Source of the DNA: Hahella sp.
GTDB taxonomy: Bacteria > Pseudomonadota > Gammaproteobacteria > Pseudomonadales > Oleiphilaceae
DNA length: 64,000 bases
NCBI GenBank assembly: GCA_028280065.1
Contig: JANQMN010000033.1
Location: 1-64,000, forward strand
Direction: 5' to 3'
The notes under the pieces: model-generated
Databases searched by the model: none
What the model saw: the letters and a program-made list of their open reading frames with translations, nothing else
Told to the model about the DNA's origin: nothing
Shown: piece after piece, positions 44,913 through 53,665 of the stretch
Numbering within the stretch: position 1 is the stretch's first letter
Layout: every line of letters starts with the position of its first letter
Position numbers and translations under genes: made by a program

Positions 44913-45266
44913 ATGCCTGAACTGACCATTTGGCACAATCCACGCTGCTCAAAGTCCCGCCAGACCTTGGCATTGATCGAAGAATCCGGAAATCCCGTAA
45001 CCATCCGCAAATACCTGGAAGATGTGCCCTCGGCAGACGAAATCCATGCCGTTCTGGATAAACTTGGGATGAAACCGCGAGACCTGTTGCGCAAAGGCGA
45101 AGATGATTACAAAATTCGCAACCTGGCAAACCCAGGCTTGACTGACGAAGAATTAGTCAAGGCAATGACCGAAGCCCCCAAAATTATCGAGCGGCCAGTT
45201 GTCATTGCGGGCTCGAAGGCTGTTTTAGGCCGACCGCCGGAAAACGCTAAGTTACTGTTGAAGTAG
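44913..45266 (+). CDS. ArsC/YfgD family arsenate reductase-like protein
   Basis: Thioredoxin-fold ArsC family. LTIWHNPRCSKSRQTLALIE carries the reactive Cys followed by Ser; LRKGEDDYK and RPVVIAGSKAVLGRPPE (including the Arg expected for oxyanion binding) complete the site. 117 residues from ATG 44913 with TGAGGA in front. It resembles YfgD more than plasmid ArsC; no arsB or arsR is nearby, so a real role in arsenic resistance is doubtful. Followed by a DUF2069 gene as in the usual arsC-DUF2069 pair. Confidence 0.88.
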   Translation: MPELTIWHNPRCSKSRQTLALIEESGNPVTIRKYLEDVPSADEIHAVLDKLGMKPRDLLRKGEDDYKIRNLANPGLTDEELVKAMTEAPKIIERPVVIAGSKAVLGRPPENAKLLLK

Positions 45267-45295
45267 CCTGTCTCTAAACTCAGGAACAACCTTTG

Positions 45296-45694
45296 ATGTC
45301 TCAAACCGCGCCAACTACCAATCCGACCCTTTTACTTTTCAAACGGCTGGTTCGCCTCAGCTTCCTTTTGACGCTGCTCAGCGCGGCATGGGTGGCGGTC
45401 GTCGAAATTCAGGACAGCAGTGCGGCCTGGTGGCTGATCGCCGGAGTATTGCTACTGCCGTTGCTGGCCTTTAGCGGAAAAGTCTGGCGTTCGGAACCGA
45501 TTGGCTTGATTTGGTTGTGTTTCTTGTTGTTCCTGTACTTCATCAAGGCATCGGTGGATTTTATGGTCAATCCAGCCAATATTGCCGATGCAAGTCTGGG
45601 TTTAACCAGTGTTCTGCTATTTACCTGCATATTAATTTTTGTCCGCTTGAACGCCAAGGCACGGAAGCTGCAGACTGCTGCCGAACCAATTTAG
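45296..45694 (+). CDS. DUF2069 small membrane protein
   Basis: A 132-residue inner-membrane protein with four hydrophobic segments: LSFLLTLLSAAWVAVV, WWLIAGVLLLPLLAF, IWLCFLLFLYFI and LTSVLLFTCILIFV. The pair of segment 3 with KASVDFMVNPA is typical of DUF2069. Function unknown. ATG 45296 preferred over TTG 45293; AGGAAC precedes. 29 bp after the ArsC-like gene, likely one transcript. Confidence 0.85.
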   Translation: MSQTAPTTNPTLLLFKRLVRLSFLLTLLSAAWVAVVEIQDSSAAWWLIAGVLLLPLLAFSGKVWRSEPIGLIWLCFLLFLYFIKASVDFMVNPANIADASLGLTSVLLFTCILIFVRLNAKARKLQTAAEPI

Positions 45695-45753
45695 CAATCG
45701 CCGGACGATTCAACTAAGCTCTGAAAACCACCCAACGGAAGCAAACCGACTCT

Positions 45754-47547
45754 ATGTTGAATACGCCTGCCAATCAGACTGAATCCAACTGGCTGTCCAA
45801 GCAGGAAGTCATTACCCGTTTATTGCGGCAGAATCGGGTATCCAAGGAGGATGCCAATAAGTTTCGCAGCGATCCGGTGAGTGCAAAAGACCGGATGCTG
45901 CATCCCATCGAGTTAGTGGTGAAATCAGGCATCACAGACCAGCGAACCGGTAAAACTTTCGATCTTGAAAACCTCGCGGAATGGCTTGCACAGGAATCAG
46001 GCCAGCCCTATTACCACATCGATCCGCTAAAGATAGACAGCCGTGCGGTGGCCAGCGTAATGAGCTTTGCATATGCCCAGCGCCACCGCATCTTGTGCGT
46101 GGAAATTCATCCCGATTACGTCATCATCGCCAGCGCCGAACCCTTCCTCAGCGACTGGGAAGACAATATCAAACATGTCACCCGCAAAGATATTCGCCGG
46201 GTAGTTGCCAATCCGGAAGACATCCGCCGCTATACCGTGGAGTTCTACCAGGTCGCCACCTCCGTGGAAAAAGCGGTGACCGATGGTATTGGAATTTCCT
46301 CCGGAATCGGTAACTTCGAACAACTGCTCGAACTGGGAAAAGTCAAATCCCCGGACGCCAATGATCAGCACATCGTCAACATAGTCGACTGGCTGCTGCA
46401 ATACGCTTTCGACCAACGCGCCAGCGACATCCATATCGAGCCCCGGCGGGCGGTGGGCAATGTCCGCTTTCGGATTGATGGCATCCTGCATAATGTCTAT
46501 GAGCTTCCGGCCCAAGTATCGGCGGCGGTCATCAGCCGGTTCAAGATACTCAGCCGGATAAATGTCGCGGAGAAGCGCAAACCCCAAGATGGCCGGATAA
46601 AAACCAAAAAGCCGGATGGCCAGGAAATCGAGTTACGTGTCTCTACTGTCCCGACGGCTTTCGGTGAAAAGCTGGTAATGCGGATTTTCGACCCGGATGT
46701 GTTACTGCGCTCTTTTGCCGAACTTGGTTTCGGCCACGACGATAAAGCCCGCTGGGAAGCGATGACCCAACAGCCGAACGGAATCATTCTGGTGACTGGC
46801 CCTACCGGTTCCGGCAAAACCACAACCCTGTACTCGACCCTGAAAACCATCGCCACTCAAGAGGTTAATGTCTGCAGCATCGAAGATCCGATTGAAATGG
46901 TGGAGCCGGCGTTTAACCAGATACAGGTTCAATCCAATGTCGGCGTCACCTTTGCCAGCGGCGTTCGAGCGCTTCTCCGGCAAGATCCCGATATCATTAT
47001 GGTGGGAGAAATCCGCGACCTGGAAACCGCTGAAATGGCCGTACAAGCGGCTCTTACCGGTCATCTAGTGCTATCGACGCTACATACCAACGATGCGCCC
47101 AGCGCGATCAGCCGTCTCTTGGAACTGGGCGTACCAGGGTATTTGATCAAGGCTACCCTGCTTGGGGTCATGGCCCAAAGGCTGGTGCGAACGCTTTGCC
47201 CCACCTGCAAAACGACAGTGGAACTAAAAGAATCCGACTGGACTGAACTTATCAAGCCCTGGCGGGCACCGCTTCCGGAAAAAGGGTTTGGCCCGGTCGG
47301 TTGTTTGGAGTGCCGCAATACCGGCTACCGCGGACGTGCCGGTGTCTATGAAATCATGCTGCTCGATGAGCAAATCAAGCACGAAATCGGGGAAAATTGC
47401 GACACTGACCGCCTAAGAAAAATCGCCAGTAAAGCCGGAATGCGCTCGTTACGGCTCAGTGGTGCGCAAAAAATCGCCAATGGACTGACCACCATAGACG
47501 AAGTCATGCGGGTCACGCCTTCTTCCAGGCTGACCCTGGATCTCTAG
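45754..47547 (+). CDS. GspE/PulE family secretion ATPase (orphan)
   Basis: Cytoplasmic hexameric ATPase of type II secretion or type IV pilus assembly. An MshEN-like N-terminal domain (about 10-165), the arm QRASDIHIEP and FRIDGIL, Walker A GPTGSGKTTTLYST (349-362), the Asp box, Walker B LRQDPDIIMVGEIRDLETAE, the His box TGHLVLSTLHTNDAPSA, and a zinc tetracysteine formed by CPTC and CLEC. 597 residues, complete. No gspF, pilin or secretin gene is adjacent, so it is an orphan copy. Closest in style to GspE/PilB-like proteins encoded alone in some marine Gammaproteobacteria; substrate unknown. Confidence 0.9.
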   Translation: MLNTPANQTESNWLSKQEVITRLLRQNRVSKEDANKFRSDPVSAKDRMLHPIELVVKSGITDQRTGKTFDLENLAEWLAQESGQPYYHIDPLKIDSRAVASVMSFAYAQRHRILCVEIHPDYVIIASAEPFLSDWEDNIKHVTRKDIRRVVANPEDIRRYTVEFYQVATSVEKAVTDGIGISSGIGNFEQLLELGKVKSPDANDQHIVNIVDWLLQYAFDQRASDIHIEPRRAVGNVRFRIDGILHNVYELPAQVSAAVISRFKILSRINVAEKRKPQDGRIKTKKPDGQEIELRVSTVPTAFGEKLVMRIFDPDVLLRSFAELGFGHDDKARWEAMTQQPNGIILVTGPTGSGKTTTLYSTLKTIATQEVNVCSIEDPIEMVEPAFNQIQVQSNVGVTFASGVRALLRQDPDIIMVGEIRDLETAEMAVQAALTGHLVLSTLHTNDAPSAISRLLELGVPGYLIKATLLGVMAQRLVRTLCPTCKTTVELKESDWTELIKPWRAPLPEKGFGPVGCLECRNTGYRGRAGVYEIMLLDEQIKHEIGENCDTDRLRKIASKAGMRSLRLSGAQKIANGLTTIDEVMRVTPSSRLTLDL

Positions 47548-47728
47548 CCCATAGGTCCCATCGGCTCGCTACTGCGAATGCGCACTCTTGCGGGCAGCAA
47601 TTTATTACAAATTTGTGAGCTGGATGCTGTCTACAAGAAAACTACGCAGACAAAAGGTTACTATACTTACCTGCACCAATATTTGTTCGATGACCGGTTT
47701 ACCCAGGCAACGTCCAAGGAGATGCGAA

Positions 47729-48520
47729 ATGCCTCAATTAAGTCGACTGCTGATACTGCTGTTACTTTGCAGCCCAGTTACGCTGGCCGAAACCCCAGAA
47801 GAAAAAGGCCTGAAAATTGTTAAGGAACAAGACCGCAGGGATTGGGGTTGGCGCGACAGCCAGTCAACCTTAAAGATGATTCTTGTCAGCAAGAGCGGGA
47901 AAAAATCCGTTCGCGATATGCGCATCGATGCACTGGAAGTAAGAGGCGACGGCGACAAAAGCCTGACCGTGTTTGATGACCCCCGCGACGTTAAAGGCAC
48001 CGCCCTTTTGACCTTTTCCCACGCTTTGGAACCTGATGAGCAGTGGTTGTACTTACCGGCATTGAAGCGGGTTAAGCGGATCGCATCCAGCAATAAATCA
48101 GGACCGTTTATCGGCAGTGAGTTCGCATTTGAAGACCTTACCTCCTTTGAAGTTGAAAAATACACCTATAAATATCTTAGAGATGAGCCATGTCCGACAG
48201 ATAAAAGCACGACTTGCTTCGTCGTAGAATCCTACCCGGTAGACAAAAACTCCGGCTACTCCAAGCAAATCAACTGGATTGATCAGGACGAATATCGGAC
48301 CCATTTCGTCGAGTTTTACGATCGGAAGAACAGTCTTCTCAAAACCATGACGGCTACAGACTACAGGCTATATAAGAAAAAATACTGGCGCGCTCATCAC
48401 ACGGTTATGGAAAATAAACAGTCCGGAAAAAGCACGATTCTCGAAGTGGAGAAGATAAAGTTCCGCACAGGATTAAAAGACAAAGACTTTAACCAAAACA
48501 GTCTTAAGCGTTCACGCTAA
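47729..48520 (+). CDS. Secreted LolA-like outer membrane lipoprotein-sorting family protein
   Basis: A 263-residue protein with a signal peptide (MPQLSRLLILLLLCSPVTLA, cleavage before ETPEE). The mature part has the LolA_like pattern: DWGWRDSQSTLKMIL, SLTVFDDPRDVKGTALLTFS, EQWLYLPALKRVKRIASSN, GSEFAFEDLTSFEVEKYTY. Members are often encoded next to RND-type lipid exporters, none of which is here. AAGGAG stands 8 bp before ATG 47729, fixing the start. Substrate unknown. Confidence 0.85.
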   Translation: MPQLSRLLILLLLCSPVTLAETPEEKGLKIVKEQDRRDWGWRDSQSTLKMILVSKSGKKSVRDMRIDALEVRGDGDKSLTVFDDPRDVKGTALLTFSHALEPDEQWLYLPALKRVKRIASSNKSGPFIGSEFAFEDLTSFEVEKYTYKYLRDEPCPTDKSTTCFVVESYPVDKNSGYSKQINWIDQDEYRTHFVEFYDRKNSLLKTMTATDYRLYKKKYWRAHHTVMENKQSGKSTILEVEKIKFRTGLKDKDFNQNSLKRSR

Positions 48521-48613
48521 TCGGTATTCCGGAAAGCTATTTTGGATAAACGTAAAACATGGGGATTGGCGCCGGTTAAACACCGGCAATGCCTTAGGGG
48601 TAATAATGCCTGA

Positions 48614-49222
48614 ATGAGCTACCCGATCCCTTTACATGAAATTGAAACTGAATTCGAAGTTAAAAAGAGCCGCTTTATTGCCCGTGCCGACTATACACCG
48701 GATCGTGCCGCCGCGATGGCGTTTCTGGATCGGGCCAGGCATGATTTTCCGGATGCGCGCCATCATTGCTGGGCCTACAAGTTAGGCAGTCCGCAATCGC
48801 CGACCAATGCCGCCATGTCTGACGACGGAGAGCCGAGTGGTACGGCTGGCAAGCCCATATTCAATGTCCTGCAGCATAAAGACATTGGCGACATCATGGT
48901 AATCGTGATTCGATATTTCGGCGGAATTAAATTGGGTGCCGGCGGCCTTGTCAGAGCCTATTCGGCCGCAACCCAGCAGGCAATTGATCTTCTCCCGATC
49001 AAAACGAGACAAGCGACAACGCCCGTTATCATTAATTGTGCATTTTCTCAGGAGCAGACGCTTCGTCATTGGCTGGACAAACACAATGCCGTCAAGGTGC
49101 AGTCTCAATATGGCCAGACCGTGCAGCTCACAGCAGAGCTGCCGGAAGATCATCTATTCAATCTGACGACCTATATTACAGGAATCGGGGCCGAAATGCT
49201 GGAGCCCGAAGGTAGCCCTTAG
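48614..49222 (+). CDS. yigZ: YigZ/IMPACT family protein
   Basis: A 202-residue cytoplasmic protein of the UPF0029 (IMPACT) N-terminal domain. EFEVKKSRFIARADYTPDR, HHCWAYKLG, SDDGEPSGTAGKPIFNVLQH and IVIRYFGGIKLGAGGLVRAYS are the family signature; a C-terminal ferredoxin-like DUF1949 domain follows. The function is unclear; the eukaryotic relative binds GCN1. No partner gene nearby. Confidence 0.93.
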   Translation: MSYPIPLHEIETEFEVKKSRFIARADYTPDRAAAMAFLDRARHDFPDARHHCWAYKLGSPQSPTNAAMSDDGEPSGTAGKPIFNVLQHKDIGDIMVIVIRYFGGIKLGAGGLVRAYSAATQQAIDLLPIKTRQATTPVIINCAFSQEQTLRHWLDKHNAVKVQSQYGQTVQLTAELPEDHLFNLTTYITGIGAEMLEPEGSP

Positions 49223-49340
49223 ACAACCATCGACAGGTTGAATTTTGGGGTAACGGCAAAGCTAGGCTAGACTACTGACAGCGTTTTTGCACAATAAAGG
49301 TTTATGCTCAATTTTGTCGCTTGCTACTATTGAAAGATCT

Positions 49341-49369
49341 GTGGTGAAAAAACCAGGTTTCCTCACCAC
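49341..49369 (+). promoter_or_regulatory. Hairpin before the T6SS half-operon
   Basis: GTGGTGA (49341-49347) pairs with TCACCAC (49363-49369), with extra AAAC/GTTT pairing inside. It lies between yigZ and the DUF6484 gene; without a U-tract it may be an operator or leader structure rather than a terminator. Confidence 0.35.
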
Positions 49370-49421
49370 AAAACAGACAATCATTGAATTTACCGGCTAA
49401 CCAAGACTTTGCAGGAATCTC

Positions 49422-49904
49422 ATGGGAAAAGTTAACGAACTGTTCGAATCATTACCGGATCAACCACTTGGCTCCATTGTCGGCAAGTTGGTTGAGGTAG
49501 ACGCAAAAGGCCGCGCCATGGTTGATTTCAAAGGCAATCCCAACGGTCCGGTGGCAGCGGAAACGATTGTCAGCTTACCACCCAGCCAGGCAGTTGCCGG
49601 TAAGAGGTTGCTGCTGACCTTTGATGAAAATGACGTTGCCAAACCGATTATTGTCGGTATCGTCGGACCGGCCCTGGTAGTCAATCCGGAGCAGACGGTG
49701 ACCCTACCTCTGGGCGTTCCCGATGCGACGCTGGTTGATGGGAAAAAAGTGCGCTTTGATGCAAAAGAGCAAATTGAATTGGTATGCGGCAAGAGCAGCA
49801 TTCTACTTCGCAAAGATGGCAAAATTGTCATTAAAGGCCGCAATATCTTAAACCGGGCAATGGAAACCAATAAGTTGAAAGGCGGAAATGTCGCAATCAA
49901 CTAG
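49422..49904 (+). CDS. DUF6484 protein, T6SS-associated
   Basis: A 160-residue protein of a family found beside vgrG and PAAR genes. Residues 1-100 form a beta-rich domain (GSIVGKLVEVDAKGRAMVDF, KRLLLTFDENDVAKPIIVGI). Residues 117-139 (QIELVCGKSSILLRKDGK and following IVIKG) match the end of the VgrG encoded in this window (residues 646-668) at 12 of 23 positions. By inference it folds in part like the VgrG needle tip, and may dock the PAAR-like protein encoded 28 bp downstream. No signal peptide or membrane segment. ATG with AGGAAT in front. Confidence 0.75.
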   Translation: MGKVNELFESLPDQPLGSIVGKLVEVDAKGRAMVDFKGNPNGPVAAETIVSLPPSQAVAGKRLLLTFDENDVAKPIIVGIVGPALVVNPEQTVTLPLGVPDATLVDGKKVRFDAKEQIELVCGKSSILLRKDGKIVIKGRNILNRAMETNKLKGGNVAIN

Positions 49905-49932
49905 CTTCAGTCATTAGATAAGGAGAAACGCT

Positions 49933-50391
49933 GTGCCGGTCACCGTTGGTGTCAATCAAATGTCAGTTGTGCACAAGTCCAGTACAGGTATTACGCCTTG
50001 CTTTCCGGATGTTTGCAAAACGCCGACCCCAGCTGGTCCTGTACCTATTCCATACCCCAATATCGCCATGTCATCGGATACCGACAAAGGTACCAAAAAG
50101 GTGAAATGCGATGGCAATCCCGTTTGCGTGAAGGATTCCAACTTTAAAATGAGTACCGGTGACGAGCCCGGTTCGGTTGGAGGCGTCATCTCCAGCAAGG
50201 TAAAAGGCAAAGCAGAGTTTGTGCTTTTTTCATTTGATACTAAATTTGAAGGCAAGAACGTATGCCGCGCTTTCGATATCATGTTACACAATGATAAGAA
50301 CACGCCGCCTTTCCCGGTTTTACAGCAGCCGATCATTTCCATACCTTCCATGGAAACGGTGAAGTGCATTATTTGTGATGAGACACTTTAA
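49933..50391 (+). CDS. PAAR-like protein (DUF4150)
   Basis: Tip protein that caps the VgrG spike. The DUF4150/PAAR-like signature is VCKTPTPAGPVPIPYPNIAM followed by SSDTDKGTKKVKCDGNPVC, SGDEPGSVGGVISSKVKGKA and FDTKFEGKNVCR. 152 residues with no toxin extension, so it should act as a separate cap. GTG start at 49933; 28 bp after DUF6484 and 15 bp before DUF2169. Confidence 0.87.
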   Translation: MPVTVGVNQMSVVHKSSTGITPCFPDVCKTPTPAGPVPIPYPNIAMSSDTDKGTKKVKCDGNPVCVKDSNFKMSTGDEPGSVGGVISSKVKGKAEFVLFSFDTKFEGKNVCRAFDIMLHNDKNTPPFPVLQQPIISIPSMETVKCIICDETL

Positions 50392-50406
50392 AGAGCGCGC
50401 CTTTGC

Positions 50407-51453
50407 ATGGCACACCCGGAGATCGATAACAGAACCCCCTTTGAAGTGGAGGCTATTCCGCTCAATGACGAAAACTTTCGACCTGTCTATACCGTGCTTA
50501 TCAAGGCGACTTATGACATAGTCGAAACCCACCAACTAAAACTGGCAGAGGAGCAGAATCCTGTTCTATTCGCCGGCGAATATTACGGCGATCCGGCAAC
50601 TTCCTCTATGAAATATGAGCCGGAATGCACCCTGTTCAAACCTGCGGCCGATCTTGTACTGGTCGGACATGCCTATCCGGAGACGCCTAAACACCGGGCC
50701 GTGCAAGTGGGCATGAAGGTCGGTGGAGTTCGCAAGAAAGCGATTGTCTTCGGTGACCGCCAATGGGAGAAAGGAGCGGTCCCTAAAATTTCCGATCCGG
50801 AGCCCTTTGAAAAAATCCCGCTGACTTATGAAAACGCCTTCGGCGGCATCGACCCGAGAATCGAAGATCCGAATTACATAAGTTGCGAGCCACGCAACCC
50901 GGTGGGAAAAGGCTACGCCGATAAAAAACAGTCGTTTCCGGAACAGCTTTTGTTACCGAATATTGAAAATCCCGACAATCTCATCCGTGACTGGCAGGAT
51001 AGACCAGCCCCGGAAGGATTCGGATTTCTTTCGCCTAATTGGCAACCACGCGCAGGATTTGCCGGGACCTATGACGAGGCCTGGGATCAATCGCGAAAAC
51101 CCTTGCTGCCACTGGATTTTGATCGCCGGTTCTTCAACGCCGCCCATAGCGGTCTGATTGCCCCCGGGTATTTGCAGGGAGACGAAGATGTGGTTGTCGT
51201 CAATGCATCGGATCGCGGCCGGCTTGCCCTTCAACTGCCGGGATTGCCAAATCCGGTGTTTCAAATGAAATTTCACCGATCAGACCCGACAGTTGCGGAA
51301 ACACACTTGGATACACTCATCGTCAATACAGATGATCACCAGGTAATGCTTTTTTGGCGCGCGTTAGTGGATACGCCAAAAGGGCACTTGGACTTGGCGG
51401 AAGTGAATCTGAAGATTCCCGGCGTGGAAATGCTAGCAGCCCAAAAAGACTAG
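50407..51453 (+). CDS. DUF2169 protein, probable T6SS adaptor
   Basis: A 348-residue protein starting PEIDNRTPFEVEAIPLNDEN with the DUF2169 blocks VLIKATYDI, PLTYENAFGGID, FGFLSPNWQPRAGFAGTYDE and RRFFNAAHSGLIAPGYLQGDE. DUF2169 proteins have been reported as loading adaptors for effectors in Agrobacterium-type T6SS. Cytoplasmic, no membrane segment. Between the PAAR-like gene and the HEAT-type gene (3 bp downstream), so they are very probably co-translated. Confidence 0.85.
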   Translation: MAHPEIDNRTPFEVEAIPLNDENFRPVYTVLIKATYDIVETHQLKLAEEQNPVLFAGEYYGDPATSSMKYEPECTLFKPAADLVLVGHAYPETPKHRAVQVGMKVGGVRKKAIVFGDRQWEKGAVPKISDPEPFEKIPLTYENAFGGIDPRIEDPNYISCEPRNPVGKGYADKKQSFPEQLLLPNIENPDNLIRDWQDRPAPEGFGFLSPNWQPRAGFAGTYDEAWDQSRKPLLPLDFDRRFFNAAHSGLIAPGYLQGDEDVVVVNASDRGRLALQLPGLPNPVFQMKFHRSDPTVAETHLDTLIVNTDDHQVMLFWRALVDTPKGHLDLAEVNLKIPGVEMLAAQKD

Positions 51454-51456
51454 ATT

Positions 51457-52824
51457 ATGGCCGTTTCGCTAAAACAATTTTACCAAGAGTTGTATGAAGA
51501 GCACTTGGAAGAAGGTGCATTCCTATATGATTCGCTGCCAACCTGGCGGGAAGACCCTGAAGGTAGCTGGGCGGACTGCGCGGAGCTTGAACAGCGTCTG
51601 GAGACGCATATTGACGCCCTGGTCATAGGCGGTTCGGACGCGAAGAGGCTGCTGCGTAAAATAGTGGCTGAAGCCGAACCGGGAGAGCTGTTCGTCATTA
51701 CCTCGGTACTCTGTCGTCATTATGCCCTGGCCGACGTCACAAAAATCTGGGAAAGTTTGATCGGCAGCCCGAAGGATCTCAAAGAACTCGCTACCGAAGA
51801 TGAAGAAGAGGCGGATGCCGAACTACAGGATAAGTGTCGCGCAGTGGCACTGGCAGTGCGTTTTGAATACCCCCAGGACGCACTCGCAAAGCTTACCAAG
51901 CTACTCAATACACCGCATGGTCCCTTGCTGCCACTGGTCGCACCCGCCGTTGAACCAGGTTACATTGACGAAAAGGCTGCGCATAACCTGTTGAAGCTTA
52001 CGCCGGCTTGGTTTCTCGCTGATGCACTGAGAGTATTGGGCGACAGTGGCCAAAAAACATTGATACCGCTGCTTGAGCCTTACATTCAACCACAGTTCGA
52101 TGCACAGGATTTAGCGCATGATGCGCGACGGGAGGCAGCCTTGGCGTTATTGAAACTCGGCGCTTTCGATATCATTCCCACCCTGCTATCGGAACCGGCG
52201 CTATTTGCCATCCCCTTGGCGTTAACCGGGGATAATAATGCGGTGGCGAAACTGATGGAGTTGGGTAGTACGGAAGATCCCTCCGACGATGTGCTCTATG
52301 CTCTGGGATTTAGCGGCCAGTTAGCCGCCGTTAAACCCCTGGTACTCGCCATGTCTAACGAAGATAAGGCGAGTCTGGCAGCCGATGCGGCTCAATTAAT
52401 ACTGGCGACGGATTTGGTGGAAGAGCAATTTATCGACGAGCAATTTGCAGAAGAGGATCTGTTCGAACACGAACTGGAAGCCTTTAAAAACGGCGAGATG
52501 CCTAAACACCCCAGCGGTGCAGCATACGGCGAGAATGTCGTTAAAATAAGCTGCGATCCGGAAAAATGGCGGGCTTGGCTACGGGTAAACCGAGAGCGCT
52601 TTGACACCAATTTATGCTATCGATTGGGAGAACCGCTTTCTCCCGTATCCATATGCCGGTCCTTATATAAACCTGGCGTACCTTTTGGGATCCGCCGCTA
52701 TGTACAGGACGAACTGGCCATTCGTTTTAAGATCCGCCAGGCATTTTCCGTATATGATCCTGTGCACGTTCAAATGGCTAATATCCAGGCCACCGCTGAT
52801 GCGATCAAGCAGGCGCAAGCTTAG
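51457..52824 (+). CDS. HEAT-repeat-like protein of T6SS effector modules (TIGR02270-like)
   Basis: A 455-residue helical protein. Paired amphipathic helices of HEAT type run through about 95-330 (CRAVALAVRFEYPQDALAK, RREAALALLKLGAFDIIPTL, DDVLYALGFSGQLAAVKPLV), then an acidic insert EEQFIDEQFAEEDLFEHE. The C-terminal block WRAWLRVNRERFDTNLCYRLG and GIRRYVQDELAIRF resembles TIGR02270 proteins, which are found in T6SS clusters. The function is not known; probably a scaffold or co-adaptor with DUF2169. Its stop overlaps the stop of the convergent transglutaminase gene. Confidence 0.6.
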   Translation: MAVSLKQFYQELYEEHLEEGAFLYDSLPTWREDPEGSWADCAELEQRLETHIDALVIGGSDAKRLLRKIVAEAEPGELFVITSVLCRHYALADVTKIWESLIGSPKDLKELATEDEEEADAELQDKCRAVALAVRFEYPQDALAKLTKLLNTPHGPLLPLVAPAVEPGYIDEKAAHNLLKLTPAWFLADALRVLGDSGQKTLIPLLEPYIQPQFDAQDLAHDARREAALALLKLGAFDIIPTLLSEPALFAIPLALTGDNNAVAKLMELGSTEDPSDDVLYALGFSGQLAAVKPLVLAMSNEDKASLAADAAQLILATDLVEEQFIDEQFAEEDLFEHELEAFKNGEMPKHPSGAAYGENVVKISCDPEKWRAWLRVNRERFDTNLCYRLGEPLSPVSICRSLYKPGVPFGIRRYVQDELAIRFKIRQAFSVYDPVHVQMANIQATADAIKQAQA

Positions 52825-53570
52825 TGCTTTTCCTGCATCTGCGGCGTAGGTCGGCCTGGAAACCGTCTATCCCGGATCATTTCCACATTAAAGTTCATAA
52901 TGTGTCTTACTAAGTTCTGGAAGAGAAAGCGCTTCCAACCGTGTAAATTAGTGCCGTACTCTGCGTAAAACGCATCCGGAGAGGAATAAACGCCCAAATC
53001 GTCTGCAATTCCTTCCTTTTGGATATAGGTGTCCTTACCCTGCCAGTAAATTTCAGGTTGCTGTAAAGAATTTGTGGCGATGCCATAGCCTTGGAACTGG
53101 CCTTCTCTATCGGCAAACATATTCTGGACTGATTTTAGGTAAGGCTCATCGAGAATGAATCCTTCTAAACAAAGCCATTGTTCCTGGTAGTGAACTTCCA
53201 CCCAGCTATGCAAAATTCTCTCTGGCGCTAGTGCGAACAACCAGGCTGGAATCGCACCTTTCTGTAATCGGTTGTAAATGGTAAATCCATGCAATCGGGT
53301 AGGTATATCGACGGCACGTAACAACGCCATTAACAGCGTCGCTTTGGTATTGCATTGACCATAGCCCTCTTGCAGCACCTCACTGGCGGAAAGATCATCA
53401 GAGCGGTTGTAGCCAAAATGGATCTTATCTCTGACAAAGGAATAGATTTCACCGATACGTTGATATTCGGGTAATCCTTTCCAGTTGTGCCGGGATATCA
53501 GATTTACCAGCAAAGAATGGTGGTAGTCGAGCATCGGGCTGGAACTTATAAACTCTTGCATTTTCATTTT
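52821..53570 (-). CDS. Transglutaminase-like cysteine protease fold protein
   Basis: Cytoplasmic 249-residue protein with a transglutaminase-core domain. Cys72 in LQEGYGQCNTKATLLMALL, Gly/Ile/Pro in the following helix AVDIPTRLHG, and His120 in ILHSWVEVHYQEQWLCLEGF. In the usual Cys-His-Asp triad the third residue is Asp four after the Trp; here it is Glu135. Residues 140-249 are not recognised. I start at M of 53570, where GGAG lies 7 bp upstream. Substrate unknown. Next to an AraC regulator (62 bp gap behind it), perhaps regulated by it; its stop overlaps the HEAT gene stop by 4 bp. Confidence 0.75.
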   Translation of the reverse strand, partial: KMKMQEFISSSPMLDYHHSLLVNLISRHNWKGLPEYQRIGEIYSFVRDKIHFGYNRSDDLSASEVLQEGYGQCNTKATLLMALLRAVDIPTRLHGFTIYNRLQKGAIPAWLFALAPERILHSWVEVHYQEQWLCLEGFILDEPYLKSVQNMFADREGQFQGYGIATNSLQQPEIYWQGKDTYIQKEGIADDLGVYSSPDAFYAEYGTNLHGWKRFLFQNLVRHIMNFNVEMIRDRRFPGRPTPQMQEKH

Positions 53571-53665
53571 CTGACTCCGTTTGGTGAGGTTATCGAACGC
53601 CACAAAACAAGAGTAAAAAGAAACAGATCCAAAGGCTTGAATAAACTGGCTATAAATCGATAAAT

